A stretch of DNA of 37,966 nucleotides from Ramicandelaber brevisporus (GCA_025201865.1 MU602674.1:3713-41678); one strand, 5' to 3'; counted from the stretch's first letter, positions 1-9,933 are shown. The notes: generated from the letters alone by a model not told the origin. Numbers and translations: made by a program.

Positions 1-198
1 CACACACGCGCGAGCCACAGAATAGAACCAGCGAGGCAATTAAAGCAATGAAAATAAACCAGGCAGACAAACAACAGGGGGCATCTGGCGGTGCAGATGG
101 ACGCGCGAACGGGCAGATGGACACGAATGAGCGAGCGAACGAACGAACAAACGGCGTGGCTGGAAGGCGGCTGGAGGACAGAGGCAGGCGAAGAGAGC

Positions 199-202
199 AA
201 AA
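199..202 (-). terminator. Pol III T-run of the tRNA-Leu gene
   Basis: A run of four T on the minus strand begins five bases beyond the discriminator base of the tRNA-Leu. This is the usual RNA polymerase III stop signal. Confidence 0.8.
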
Positions 203-206
203 GATG

Positions 207-289
207 TGACGAGAGTGGGATTCGAACCCACGCCTCCGAAGAGACCAGAGCCTTAATCTGGCGCCTTAGACCAACTCGGCCATCTCGCC
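207..289 (-). tRNA. tRNA-Leu (anticodon AAG)
   Basis: On the minus strand an 83-nt cloverleaf folds completely. The seven-pair acceptor stem GGCGAGA/TCTCGTC contains one G-T pair, the discriminator is A, and the T arm is GTGGGTTCGAATCCCAC. The anticodon stem is CCAGA/TCTGG with loop TTAAGGC, which places AAG at positions 34-36. The 13-nt variable arm is typical of class II tRNAs such as tRNA-Leu. There is no intron. It decodes CUU and, by inosine, CUC. A TTTT run follows two to eight bases after the 3' end. CCA is not encoded, as expected for a nuclear tRNA gene. Confidence 0.96.
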
Positions 290-693
290 GCCGATGAAAT
301 TTGTTACATTGCAGCTCACGTCACATACATCCCCTCCCTGATTCAAGTTTGTTATTTGCAGCCACGAGCGAGCCATTCCAGCCCGCTCTCTCCCCTTCCA
401 TTTGGATCCGACTCCGAGTCAGATTCAGAGTCGGAATTGGCTTCTCTACACCCTCGGCCCTCGATGTGTCGTCGCTGCTGAATCCACTCGAAAGCGTGAA
501 TCTGCATCTGTTGAATGCCGCTGCACTTTGGATGAGCAGCGATGGTGCCGGTGCATTATACACGCCGAGTCTATATGATGCGTCGCGGTTCACCTCCGAA
601 GCAAACGGCAGCAGCCAGGCAACGACCAACGGTGAACAGCGCAATCGAGCAAAGAACGAACGAACGAACGAAAAGAAGGAAAGGAAAAGAGAA
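290..693. other. spacer between the two tRNA genes
   Basis: No credible coding region. Short open frames on both strands are low-complexity and lack family resemblance. One feature stands out: an 8-bp inverted repeat, TCCGACTC at 407-414 and GAGTCGGA at 428-435, with a 13-base loop. The tract next to the tRNA-Met is rich in CGAA tetranucleotides (about 655-674). Confidence 0.5.
685..688 (-). terminator. Pol III T-run of the tRNA-Met gene
   Basis: TTTT on the minus strand five bases past the 3' discriminator base of the tRNA-Met, inside a pyrimidine-rich stretch. Confidence 0.78.
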
Positions 694-766
694 TAGCGTC
701 GGGTAGTTTCGATCTACCGACCTTTGAGTTATGAGCCCAACACGCTAGCCGCTGCGCCACGACGCT
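694..766 (-). tRNA. elongator tRNA-Met (anticodon CAT)
   Basis: A 73-nt cloverleaf on the minus strand. The acceptor stem AGCGTCG/CGACGCT is fully paired and the discriminator is A. The anticodon stem is TTGGG/CTCAA with loop CTCATAA, giving CAT. The T arm is GGTAGATCGAAACTACC. The D arm contains AGCGGCTA. The acceptor does not start with the A-U first pair plus features of fungal initiators, and the T loop reads ATCGAAA, so I take this as the elongator; the initiator cannot be fully excluded by eye. No intron. Confidence 0.94.
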
Positions 767-1002
767 CTGCTTTCTTCAATTTTCCTCCTTCTCTTGGAAT
801 ATCCACTTTCTCCTTTCTCTCGTTCATACTCATTCTTCATTACTTATTCATTACTCACTCCCACTCTACTCCCATTTTATCACTCACTCATTTCCCACTA
901 ATATTGTCTATCGAAACTTCCCCCCTTCTGCACACTTGTCTCCTTTGTTCCTCCCTTCTGTCAACACTATATCTATCCAACCATCGCTTTCTCTTCATTA
1001 AC

Positions 1003-1374
1003 ATGCACGTACGCTCTGCCTGCCTGTTGCTGCTGCCTCTGCTGCTACTGCTACTGTGCTCCGCTGTCACGGCTACAATCACCGAGGTCTTCTATCGCGC
1101 ATCGTCCGGCCGTCCAACGCTGCTTGCCTGCAAGACTCCTGCATCCAATGTCACAGCCGACGTCGTCATCAACGCTGAACAAAGCGCATTCGACTGCACA
1201 CGCCAGCCCGACCACATCTCGCTCCCCGATGACGACACCATCGTCCCGCTGCATTGCAATCTGAAGCAGAGTGTATTGCCTGATTGTTCCGCGCTCGCCA
1301 CTCGCTGCACAGCCGAGTACCAAGGCAAACTCGTCTACTTTGTAAACGGTTGCAAACGAAGTCCTTCTCTTTAA
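1003..1374 (+). CDS. small secreted six-cysteine protein, hypothetical
   Basis: A 123-residue protein of unrecognised family. The ATG at 1003 is chosen because it begins a textbook signal peptide: a basic start (MHVRSA) followed by an unbroken leucine-rich core to about residue 19, with a likely cleavage near AVTA, residues 21-24. The open frame continues upstream, but that part is a serine/leucine/phenylalanine-rich translation of a CT-rich leader. The mature part has six cysteines (contexts LACKT, FDCTR, LHCNL, PDCSA, TRCTA, NGCKR), which fits three disulfides, and one NVT glycosylation sequon. It is probably exported or in the cell wall; the function is unknown. The gene ends 59 bases from the convergent EFL1 stop. 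A missed 3' intron at the GTAAAC near 1341 is possible but unsupported. Confidence 0.72.
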   Translation: MHVRSACLLLLPLLLLLLCSAVTATITEVFYRASSGRPTLLACKTPASNVTADVVINAEQSAFDCTRQPDHISLPDDDTIVPLHCNLKQSVLPDCSALATRCTAEYQGKLVYFVNGCKRSPSL

Positions 1375-1433
1375 TTCATCTTTTATATGCAATATCATTA
1401 AGAATGAGTTTAAAATGATATCTCTTTTGTATT

Positions 1434-4400
1434 CTAGTTGCGTTTAAGTGTACGCTGCTTCTCAGCGCTCTTGACCAGTTTCCGCTCGACAAACATGCCC
1501 TTTCTCTTTCTAATTGCATCCATATACTTTCTTGCCAAATTCTCACGATCGGCCTTTTCGCCCAAATCCTCCAGCTCTTCCTCCGTGTGCGGCACCCAGA
1601 ATGGATCTTCGTCGAGCATTTCAAATCCTCTGAAAATCAACTGTGGGCTAGCTTGTCCAGATGTCTTTTTGCGCATTTCATCGGCAAATCCAAAACTCTC
1701 AATAACCGGAATGGCTGATTTGATTTCGAAATATGGAGTACCTTCGCGTAATTCTTCGGAGAGAATGCGACCCTTGCGGCGAGCGATGACAGCGTAAACC
1801 TTGCCGAGAACATCTGAAGAGGCTTGGATATCGCAGCTGTACGTGGCCAGCATGAGACGTGGAGACCATTGCATAAAGGCGAGATGAAGAGCTTCTTTGG
1901 TGGCAGTGATGACGTGACCTGAGAGCATAGAGAGACGAGCACGCAGAGCAGCAGCGGATTCACCTGATGATGATGCAGTGGAGGCTTGCTGGAGAGCATT
2001 GTGATCAATCTGCACAGATTCCACAAAGAAGCACACGCCATGAGTTGGCTCAGCGCACAATGGACCGCGCAGTGTAGCCAGTTGGAAGCCAGTGTGGATG
2101 CTCTCCTCAAAGTCATGAACTGAGAGCTGGCGCTGTTGTTGCTGTTGTTGATCGTGCTCAGTAACTTGTTCAGCAGGAGCAGAGTCGGCTGCAGACTGGC
2201 CACTGAGCTTGTTGACGAGTAGATTGGGACCAACTCGCTTTGGACCAAGTGCCCACAATCCAGATGTGACACCGCGCCATCTGTCCGGATTCTCATCAGA
2301 TGCACGAATGGCCTTCTCCAGTCCAATCAAGAATGCCTCGCTACTACCTGATTGACTAGAATCAGCAACAGTGGCAGCAGCATCGCCAGCTTCTTCAGAA
2401 GCAATGGCAGCCAGGACAGCACCAGCGGCATCAATTGTGTCGACCGTTGTCGATTTGCGGCCTGCTGAACGGCGAGTGGCAGAGAGAGCAATGACATCAG
2501 CTGCAGTTGCAGTCTCCAAGTACTCGCGGACAGTATCGGGCAGTGGACGAGCAGACACGGTGATAGAGACAATACCGCCTGGCGTGGAGACAGTGGCTGA
2601 TTTGCCAACAATGTACGCACTGGGCTGCGGGGTTGATTCGCTCGATTTAACGCCAGCAGAGTCGGTGGAGTTGATCTGAAGCTCACTGGCACCAGGTGTC
2701 AATGCAGTCATACCCTGCTGCTGCTGAGGAGTCTGAGTTCCACTGTGCTGCTGCTGTTGATGGTGGACTGATGTAGCGCCTGATGCCACGCTAGCTGCGC
2801 CTGAGCCCATTACCACAAATGGAGTGGCGTAACCAGTTGGAATGGCAGATAATGGCTCGGATGCAGCAGTGCTCACAATGGTTTCTCTGAATGGAACGAT
2901 TGGCTTAGAGACAGTCAACTCAATCTTGGCGAATCTTTCGCGTAAATCAGTCAAGCATCTCTCCAAATGCAATTCACCAGCCGTCATCAGCACGTGCTCT
3001 CCAGTTTCTTGAACAATCACTTCAACGCATGGATCCGAGTGGTTTAGTAGCTTTAATCCAGCAACTAACTTATCCAAATCAGATGGATCCTCTGGTTCAA
3101 TGGCTACTCGGAGAATTGGGGCTGAAACCACATCTGAGCCAGAGCGACGCTGAACTAAACTGGGGCAATCCAATGTCGTGCTCAGTGTGCCATTTTTGAT
3201 AATGTGATCACCCAGTCCAGTAATGCCAACAATGCAGCCAGCCGGAGCTTCTTGGACTGGATGCAAATCTCTTCCCATAATAATATAAATACCCTCAATA
3301 GTGGCTGTTGAAGCCAATCCAGATTTAATCTGCTGTTCACGTGGTAACAGATGATTATATTTGGGCGATAGTACATTGATACTCTGACCAACACGCAATG
3401 TTCCAGACAAGACACGAGTGTAGCCAACAATCACTTCTGCAGGTTCATTTGATGCTGATTCTGCAGACTGCTGAGTAGTCTCTTCAACTGGTTTGGAAAC
3501 TGTCTCGCTGGCATTGCTGTTGATTGCAGATATAGGCAAGCTGATTACGCCAGACTCGCCTTCAGTTACACCTGCAGCAGTAGCAGCCGCAGCCGCAGCC
3601 TGTTGAGCCAATCTTAGTCTTTCTTCTCTAGCGATTTTTCCTCTTGCACGCATTTCATCTGCGGTTAATGCAACCTTTTTGTTTTGAGGGAATGCATCTT
3701 TTGGAACTGATATCATTTTTGAAACTAAACAGACTGTATCAACACCATCTCCATTAGAAATACATCCATACAGTGCGCGCTCTAATTCGTTCTGTGCAGG
3801 CGGAGCTGGCTCAATATCGGGATGTAGCAACTGAGGCAATCTCACCTTCTGTGCAGCCAGTGGAGATGGGAGAATATCAACCACAGCCAATAACACCTCA
3901 GAAGCCAGAGGTAACCAGGCAGACATTATAGACTGAGTCAGTGTTTTTGTATCCTTGGTTTTCAACTCGCGTGGCAACAGCTTAATTCCCAGAGTTTGCA
4001 CAATCTTATCGATCTTGTCAGGGTTATGATTTAAGATTGCAGCATCATAAATTGCCCAAATGTTATCCAGCACCAACTGAACAAAGAGGGGCTTTAGAGG
4101 ACGTCGATTCAACTGCTTATGGCCAATCACTCGCTTGGTTTTGGGATCAAAATAGAAATCGCCCCACAGTGCACTTCTCAGCGCAGACTCATTGCATTTA
4201 AGTCTGGCTGAATGCAGAGATGCAAACAAATCCAGTCGGAAAGCCCATCCATCAGTTGCACTTGCAAACAACACATTGCCCAGTGAGGGATCAAAATACA
4301 ACGCAGAATCATCTCTATCTTCCAATGTCCATGCCTCAAGTTTAACGCGGCTCAAATCAACCTCTTCTTCTGCTTCTCCTTCTTTTCCTTCACCATTCTT

Positions 4401-5036
4401 TGCGCTTTGTTGATTTAGCTTTTCACGCTCCAATTTCTTACTCTCATCAGCCAATCGCTTTTCTTGGAAAAATGTACCAATAATCGCATTGACCTGTTCC
4501 AGTGTTCTCTTCAAATGATAGTAAGCTTCTGCTGGTGACAATTTAAGCTCGGTAATCAATCTATCAATCTTATTTAGCACCAACAAGGGTCTGATTCCCT
4601 CCATCCATGCCTGTCTCAGCACTGTATGAGTTTGTGTGCAGACTCCCTCCACTACATCCACCAGCACCAGCGCTCCATCGCATAGTCTAGCGGCAGTTGA
4701 TACTTCCGATGAGAAATCCACATGGCCTGGTGCATCAATCAAACTAACCATGTATTCTTTCGCGACAGCTTCCTTTTCACTGCCTTTATCCAACACTTTG
4801 AAATAGAGCGAGATTCCACTGGCTTCCATTGTGATGCCACGGCGCTGCTCATCTTCTCGCATATCGAGAAAACGCACTTTGCCAGCAAGCTTTGAGGAAA
4901 GAATGCCGTTTGTTGCCAACAGCGAATCAGCCAGAGTTGTTTTACCGTGATCAACATGAGCAAGGATGCACAGATTCCGCTGAGCTGCTGCATTGCTCAG
5001 CAGCGGAACGAGCATATCTGGACCTACTGCGGGCAT
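1434..5036 (-). CDS. EFL1: ribosome-assembly GTPase EFL1 (Ria1), EF-2-like
   Basis: A 1,200-residue cytoplasmic GTPase that, in the known family, works with Sdo1/SBDS to release Tif6/eIF6 from pre-60S subunits. G motifs are visible: AHVDHGKT (residues 26-33), the switch segment REDEQRRGITMEAS, DAPGHVD (101-107) and NKID (155-158). The family-specific insertion follows the G domain, and EF-2-like domains III-V follow it, with the C-terminal segment from GVCFFVESVQ through FWVPHTEEELEDLGEKAD closely matching EFL1 proteins. It is about 90 residues longer than yeast Ria1 owing to low-complexity stretches: poly-Ala near 490, and a Gln/Ser/Ala-rich segment around 740-965. The first in-frame ATG is 5036; a TTG five codons upstream is not needed. 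A second ATG, eight codons in, would still retain the P-loop. No intron is seen. Confidence 0.95.
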   Translation of the reverse strand: MPAVGPDMLVPLLSNAAAQRNLCILAHVDHGKTTLADSLLATNGILSSKLAGKVRFLDMREDEQRRGITMEASGISLYFKVLDKGSEKEAVAKEYMVSLIDAPGHVDFSSEVSTAARLCDGALVLVDVVEGVCTQTHTVLRQAWMEGIRPLLVLNKIDRLITELKLSPAEAYYHLKRTLEQVNAIIGTFFQEKRLADESKKLEREKLNQQSAKNGEGKEGEAEEEVDLSRVKLEAWTLEDRDDSALYFDPSLGNVLFASATDGWAFRLDLFASLHSARLKCNESALRSALWGDFYFDPKTKRVIGHKQLNRRPLKPLFVQLVLDNIWAIYDAAILNHNPDKIDKIVQTLGIKLLPRELKTKDTKTLTQSIMSAWLPLASEVLLAVVDILPSPLAAQKVRLPQLLHPDIEPAPPAQNELERALYGCISNGDGVDTVCLVSKMISVPKDAFPQNKKVALTADEMRARGKIAREERLRLAQQAAAAAATAAGVTEGESGVISLPISAINSNASETVSKPVEETTQQSAESASNEPAEVIVGYTRVLSGTLRVGQSINVLSPKYNHLLPREQQIKSGLASTATIEGIYIIMGRDLHPVQEAPAGCIVGITGLGDHIIKNGTLSTTLDCPSLVQRRSGSDVVSAPILRVAIEPEDPSDLDKLVAGLKLLNHSDPCVEVIVQETGEHVLMTAGELHLERCLTDLRERFAKIELTVSKPIVPFRETIVSTAASEPLSAIPTGYATPFVVMGSGAASVASGATSVHHQQQQHSGTQTPQQQQGMTALTPGASELQINSTDSAGVKSSESTPQPSAYIVGKSATVSTPGGIVSITVSARPLPDTVREYLETATAADVIALSATRRSAGRKSTTVDTIDAAGAVLAAIASEEAGDAAATVADSSQSGSSEAFLIGLEKAIRASDENPDRWRGVTSGLWALGPKRVGPNLLVNKLSGQSAADSAPAEQVTEHDQQQQQQRQLSVHDFEESIHTGFQLATLRGPLCAEPTHGVCFFVESVQIDHNALQQASTASSSGESAAALRARLSMLSGHVITATKEALHLAFMQWSPRLMLATYSCDIQASSDVLGKVYAVIARRKGRILSEELREGTPYFEIKSAIPVIESFGFADEMRKKTSGQASPQLIFRGFEMLDEDPFWVPHTEEELEDLGEKADRENLARKYMDAIRKRKGMFVERKLVKSAEKQRTLKRN

Positions 5037-5204
5037 TCTTGATATAAACAACTATAAAACACACAGTGACAGCGAGCTCGCGAGTGTGTTGTTCTTTTTT
5101 TGCAGTGTGATTTGGCAGTGTGATTTGGAAGCAAAGAGTAGTCGGGCTGATCAACTTGGACAACTTCCTGCACAACCAACTGTCCCAGCACTCACTCTTT
5201 ATTG
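5037..5204. promoter_or_regulatory. compact bidirectional promoter between EFL1 and the AAGAB-like gene
   Basis: Only 168 bases separate the two divergent start codons, so both transcripts must start from this interval. It contains an exact 13-base tandem duplication, GCAGTGTGATTTG at 5102-5114 and 5115-5127. No clear TATA box is seen. That it acts as a shared promoter is inferred from spacing. Confidence 0.55.
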
Positions 5205-5836
5205 ATGACAAAAGAGACCTCTGCCGCAGCCAATCCAACAGCCACAACGAAAGGCGAGATCGCACAGCCAGTTGCGACTGCTGCGAGTGCTGCGTCTGCT
5301 GCGGTAGCTGAGCCGCAGTCGACTTTATCATCGTCGTTGTTGTTGTTGTCGTCGTCGTCGTCGTCATCGTCGTCGTCAACAACAACAGTAACCACGGCAG
5401 AGGAGCTTCACACTGAGTTTGAACGTGTATTCACTCAGTTGATCGCTCCAGCTTCTACATCACTTGTTATCGAACAAACAGCATCTACTACCGTCCAGCA
5501 AACAGCATCTGCACTTGAGCCAAGTAATATCAACGAGGAGCACGATAGTGGCAACGAAGATGGCAGTGAAGATGATGAAAATGCAGATACGAGTTCACGA
5601 CGAGACAGAATCCTTGTAGTTGGCACCGATGCCAGCGGAGCAAATGACATTATTCAATCAGTCGTTACAGACACGCCTTTACCCACAATCCAAAGCAGTG
5701 CTGATAGACAAATGGAGCAAATTATGCCGTGGACCATAAAGACTCGCTATTTTACAGCGGATGTTGCATTCTGGATAGCTGAAGATGAATCCCATCCACC
5801 TCTCATTTATGATACCAACAGCAATGACGACGATGG

Positions 5837-5878
<42 letters not shown>

Positions 5879-6587
5879 GCAGTCTGATGACGGAAGATTA
5901 GACTTGGAAGCACTGAGTGAAATTGGATCTGCAATTGACGCATTCATTTATGTTTTGGATCATCGCGCACTATCTCGAGCGCCATCATTTAAAGCGCTGG
6001 CAAAATTAACTATCGATCGATGGATTCCGTTTGTAGAGCAGCACGATCCAGCAATTAGAATATGCGTGGCAGATGCCTCAATGGCAAAGAAAGCGGCAGT
6101 CAAAGAAGAGCTGTTGGACGAAGCGAATGAATGGTGCATTGATAACGGATTTGAGTTTGTAGAAATCACAGAGAAACTGGACGGAACAAACGCAGACAAT
6201 GACAGTGGCAATGAGCCAGAAGGCGTTGAACGGATTGCAGAAGCACTCAAGTCTCACATGTGGCCAGCTTCACCCGCCCAACAAACACGATCAGTGACAA
6301 CCACAGAGACGACGACAACAACGACAAAAACAACAAAAACAACCACGACGACATCAGTGGCGACGACGGTAGTAGAGGAACAGACCAAACCTGGAGAGCA
6401 TGAGCAGAATGATGATGGCAGCGATGATAATGATAATGATCCAATTCTGGATGATGAACAGCTTGCATCGATTCTATTGAAAGCACGCGCGATTCGAGAT
6501 GAAGCATCCACAAAGCCGCCTGAAGAGCGTCGCAAAATGGCTGCGGATGCCGTTGCTGCTCTTATTAAACAACTAGGACTTTTTTGA
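5205..6587 (+). CDS. alpha/gamma-adaptin-binding protein p34 (AAGAB/Irc6) homologue
   Basis: A 460-residue protein whose core resembles the AAGAB family, a chaperone for assembly of AP-1 and AP-2 clathrin adaptors. A Rossmann-like, GTPase-related core starts with RILVVGTDASGANDII (about 136-151), followed by MPWTIKTRYFTADVAFW, a central AFIYVLDH strand, then EWCIDNGFEFVEI (about 309-321) and the family-typical GVERIAEALKSHMWP. The C-terminal helix DEQLASILLKARAIRDEA...PPEERRKMAADAV matches the dimerisation end of animal AAGAB. The core is interrupted by poly-Asp (about 208-226). The N-terminus carries Ala- and Ser/Leu-rich repeats and a poly-Thr tract precedes the C-terminal helix. ATG 5205 is used; the TTG before it is ignored. 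Assignment rests on the core motifs, moderate to good confidence. Confidence 0.82.
5330..5390 (+). repeat. GTC/GTT trinucleotide repeat coding poly-Leu/Ser
   Basis: An array of GTT, GTC and GTA-like triplets in the N-terminal part of the AAGAB-like gene is read as leucine then serine then threonine runs. Confidence 0.8.
5826..5878 (+). repeat. GAT trinucleotide repeat coding poly-Asp
   Basis: A nearly pure GAT/GAC array inside the AAGAB-like gene encodes a run of aspartates. It is likely length-variable by slippage in multiples of three. Confidence 0.9.
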
Positions 6588-6801
6588 ACAACACTATAGT
6601 TAACCATGATTAAGATAGGCTCATTAAAATTAGAGAATATATTCATAAACATAAAAAGAATTAGAGCAGAGGTGGGAAATGTGCGATGAAGGAGATTGAT
6701 ATTTTGTGACAATGTGACAATGAGATAATGAAGATGATAGCTGACAGCCATCAATGATGTTATTTTTTGTAGTTATTTTGTCTTTTCAAAAGAATACGAA
6801 T

Positions 6802-9661
6802 TTAGTTCTTGGCAGCCTTGGCAGCCATCATGTTGAGAGCAGAACCAGCCTTGAACCACTCAATCTGGCCCTGGTTCATGGTCTGGTTGACCTTGATGTC
6901 GAGAGTCTTGCCATCGGCCTTGTGCACGCGAAGAGTGAGTGGCACCTCTGGAGCAAGGGTGGGCAGACCAATGATGGAGACCTTGTCCTCTGGCTTGATC
7001 AGGTCGTAGTCCTTCGGGTTGGCGAAGGTGAGTGGAAGGACACCCTGCTTCTTCAAGTTGGTCTCGTGGATACGGGCAAAGGACTTGACAATGACAGCAA
7101 CACCGCCGAGATGGCGGACCTCAAGAGCAGCGTGTTCGCGAGAAGAGCCCTCACCGTAGTTGTCGTCACCAATGACAACCCATGGGATCTTGTTGGCCTT
7201 GTAGTCGCGGGCAGTGGCTGGAACAGCACCCCACTCGCCAGTGCGCTGGGACTTGATGTTGTTGGCCTCGCCGTTGGCATCGTTGATGGCACCAATCAGC
7301 ATGTTGTTGGAGATGTTGTCGAGGTGACCACGGTACTTGAGCCATGGGCCAGCCATCGAGATGTGGTCGGTGGTGCACTTGCCACGAGCCTTGATGAGAA
7401 CTGGAATCTGCTCATAGTCCTTGCCGTTCCATGCAGAGAATGGCTCGAGGAGCTGCAGACGCTGGGAGGTTGGGGCAACCTTGACCTGGACGCTGCTGCG
7501 GTCAGCTGGTGGGGCCTGGTACGTGTCCTGGCCGGCATCGTAGCCGCGGACTGGGAGCTCCGCACCGTATGGGGCTGGGAACTTGAACTCCTTGCCCTCT
7601 GGGGTCTTGATGGAGTCGGTGATTGGGTTGAAGGTGAGGTCACCGGCAAAGGCCATGGCGGTGACGATTTCTGGAGAGGCGACGAAGGCGTGGGTGGCTG
7701 GGTTGGCGTCGTTACGGCCAGTGAAGTTGCGGTTGTAGGAGGTGATGATGGAGTTCTTGGTGCCCTTTGGGACATCCTTGCGGTCCCACTGGCCAATGCA
7801 TGGGCCGCAGGCGTTGGCAAGGACGACACCGCCGGCCTTGGTGAAGGTCTCGAGCTGGCCGTCACGGAGGGTGGTGGCGCGAATCTGCTCAGAGCCTGGG
7901 GTGACAGTGAGCTGGGACTTGAGCTTCAGACCGGCATCCAGGGCAGACTTTGCGAGGGAGGCGGCGCGGTCCATGTCCTCGTAGGACGAGTTGGTGCAGG
8001 AGCCGATAAGACCAACCTTGAGCTCCTCTGGCCACTCGTTCTTCTTGACGGTCTCGGCGAACTTGCTGAGCGGGGTAGCAAGATCTGGGGTGAATGGGCC
8101 GTTGACGTGTGGCTCGAGCTCGGACAGGTTGATCTCAATGACCTGGTCGTACTGAGCACCCTCGTCGGCGCGCAGGTTGTGGGAGAAGGCGCGAGAGCTC
8201 TTGGCAATGTAGTCACGGCCGGTGGCGGTCAGGAAGCGACCCATGCTGTCGGTGAATGGGAACAGAGAGGTGGTGGCTCCGATTTCAGCACCCATGTTGC
8301 AGATGGTGCCCATGCCGGTGCACGACAGCGACTCGACACCCGGCCCAAAGTACTCAACAATGGCGCCAGTGCCGCCCTTGACGGTGAGGATGCCGGCAAC
8401 CTTCAGGATGACGTCCTTCGGGGAGGTCCAGCCAGAGAGCTTGCCAGTGAGCTTAACACCAATGACCTTTGGGCACTTGAGTTCCCATGGAATGTCGGCC
8501 ATGACGTCGACGGCGTCAGCGCCACCAACACCAATGGCAACCATGCCGAGACCACCGGCGTTTGGAGTGTGAGAGTCGGTACCGATCATGAGACCACCTG
8601 GGAAGGCGTAGTTCTCAAGAACAATCTGGTGGATGATACCAGAGCCTGGACCCCAGAAGCCGAGGCCGTACTTGGCAGTGCAAGTGGACAGGAAGTCGTA
8701 GACCTCGCCGTTGATCTCCTTGGCGCGGGCAAGATCCTTCTCGCCACCAACCTGGGCCTGAATCAAGTGATCGCAGTGGACGGTGGATGGCACGGCGACG
8801 GTTGGCATACCGGCAGACATGAACTGGAGGAGCGCCATCTGGGCGGTGGCATCCTGGCAGGCAACGCGATCTGGGCGGAGCTTGAGGTAGGACTTGCCAC
8901 GCTCAATGTCCTGGTTCACGGGATCGTCGAGATGGCCATAGACAATCTTCTCGGAGAGGGTGAGTGGGCGGTCCAGTCTCTTGCGGATAACAGCCAGGTT
9001 GTTCTCGATGCGAGCGTAGTTGATGTACTTGCCAGACTCAAAGTTGGACATTGGCACCTTGTCAATGCCAGCAGTGGCGGTGGCCATCGAGCGGGTGGCA
9101 ACATTCTGTTCATTCCCAATCCAGATGCAACACAGTAAAATGAAGATTAGCATTCATGAATATGGATAGGTAGATGGATGGATAGATAGGCACACGTGCA
9201 TGTCAGTAGAACAGCATTCAGATGGAACAAGCAGAAGAAGAAAAAGAAAACACGGTTATGGCAGCAGTAGTGACAGCAGTGTCATTGTCGTCAGCATGAT
9301 TGCAATGACAGATGACAGAGATGCAGACACCGATGCAGGTGGAGGTGGAGTTGAAGCAAGTGCCTGTATCATGTGGGCAGTTCTATGCAAGATCCATCCG
9401 CCACTGCGATCACGAACTCTCATCTCAACTCTCCACCCCCGTTCGCTCCGCCCGGAGATAACCGACGCGGTTGTCACGTCCGCAAAACTCCTCCTCCTGA
9501 GAGGGCGAGGGAGAGAAAAAAGGAAAGAGACAAGTATTGTCCCACAAAAGGGACGCAGGGTCAGCAGCACAAGAGAGGATCAGAGTGCTCTCGGTCTGAA
9601 ATGAACGTACGCGAGTGAAACGCGGGAGGGCCGCCATGGCAGCGCGCTGGGTGGCGAGCAT
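6802..9661 (-). CDS. ACO1: mitochondrial aconitase, two exons (9611-9661 and 6802-9105)
   Basis: Aconitate hydratase of the TCA cycle, interconverting citrate and isocitrate in the mitochondrial matrix. The main exon gives 767 residues with all family hallmarks: GTDSHTPN, the [4Fe-4S] cysteines in GSCTNSS (about 385) and ACGPCIGQW (about 448 and 451), the active-site serine in [12 protein letters not shown] (about 670), and [14 protein letters not shown]. The exon's own upstream ATG at 9153 gives a hydrophobic, non-targeting N-terminus. I propose instead a first exon encoding [17 protein letters not shown], joined in phase 0 across a GTACGT...CAG intron. The result is an Arg/Ala-rich presequence and a 784-residue protein, close to yeast Aco1 (778). 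Codon use is strongly biased toward C- and G-ending codons, suggesting high expression. Confidence 0.93.
9106..9610 (-). other. intron of the aconitase gene (predicted)
   Basis: A 505-base spliceosomal intron predicted on the minus strand. The donor is GTACGT at 9605-9610, the acceptor is CAG at 9106-9108, and a branch-site-like TGCTAATC lies about 40 bases before the acceptor. It joins two codon-aligned (phase 0) coding segments. Open frames inside it on either strand have no recognisable content. Support is the splice signals plus the presequence that results. Confidence 0.75.
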
Positions 9662-9933
9662 CTTTACGACGATAGAATTAAGTGTTGGATTTTTGGTTGA
9701 GAAAAAGAAAGAATGAAAGAAAAAGAACGTGAGCGTGATAGTGTGTGAACAGAGCGAAGGTTTCAGTCAAGCGACGGCTAGCGAGCAAGTTGTGTTGAAG
9801 TTCGAGCAGCTTCAAAAGATAAGAGAAAATTATTTGGCGCAGTTCGGGTTTGCCAGGCTGCCGGAATTTATAGGACAGTTGCAATTGGGGGGACTAGGCA
9901 AAACGACTCTTGTCAGCTGAAAAGATATGCACG

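Noticed and set aside
724-1002. Extension of the six-cysteine protein upstream of 1003.
   Set aside because: It begins inside the tRNA-Met gene and translates a CT-rich leader, whereas 1003 starts a clean signal peptide.
6754-9138. A plus-strand open frame of nearly 800 codons opposite aconitase.
   Set aside because: It is a shadow. Aconitase here avoids TTA, CTA and TCA codons because of strong codon bias, so the opposite strand lacks stops. The translation is Val/Gly/Leu/Trp-heavy with no family resemblance.
9106-9153. ATG at 9153 as the aconitase start.
   Set aside because: It gives a hydrophobic, non-mitochondrial N-terminus and lies between a branch-like site and a good CAG acceptor, so it is better read as intron.
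9678-9920. Short frames on both strands between aconitase and the CBS/PB1 gene.
   Set aside because: About 60 codons each, no domain, unbiased codons, and they lie in the expected promoter and leader region.
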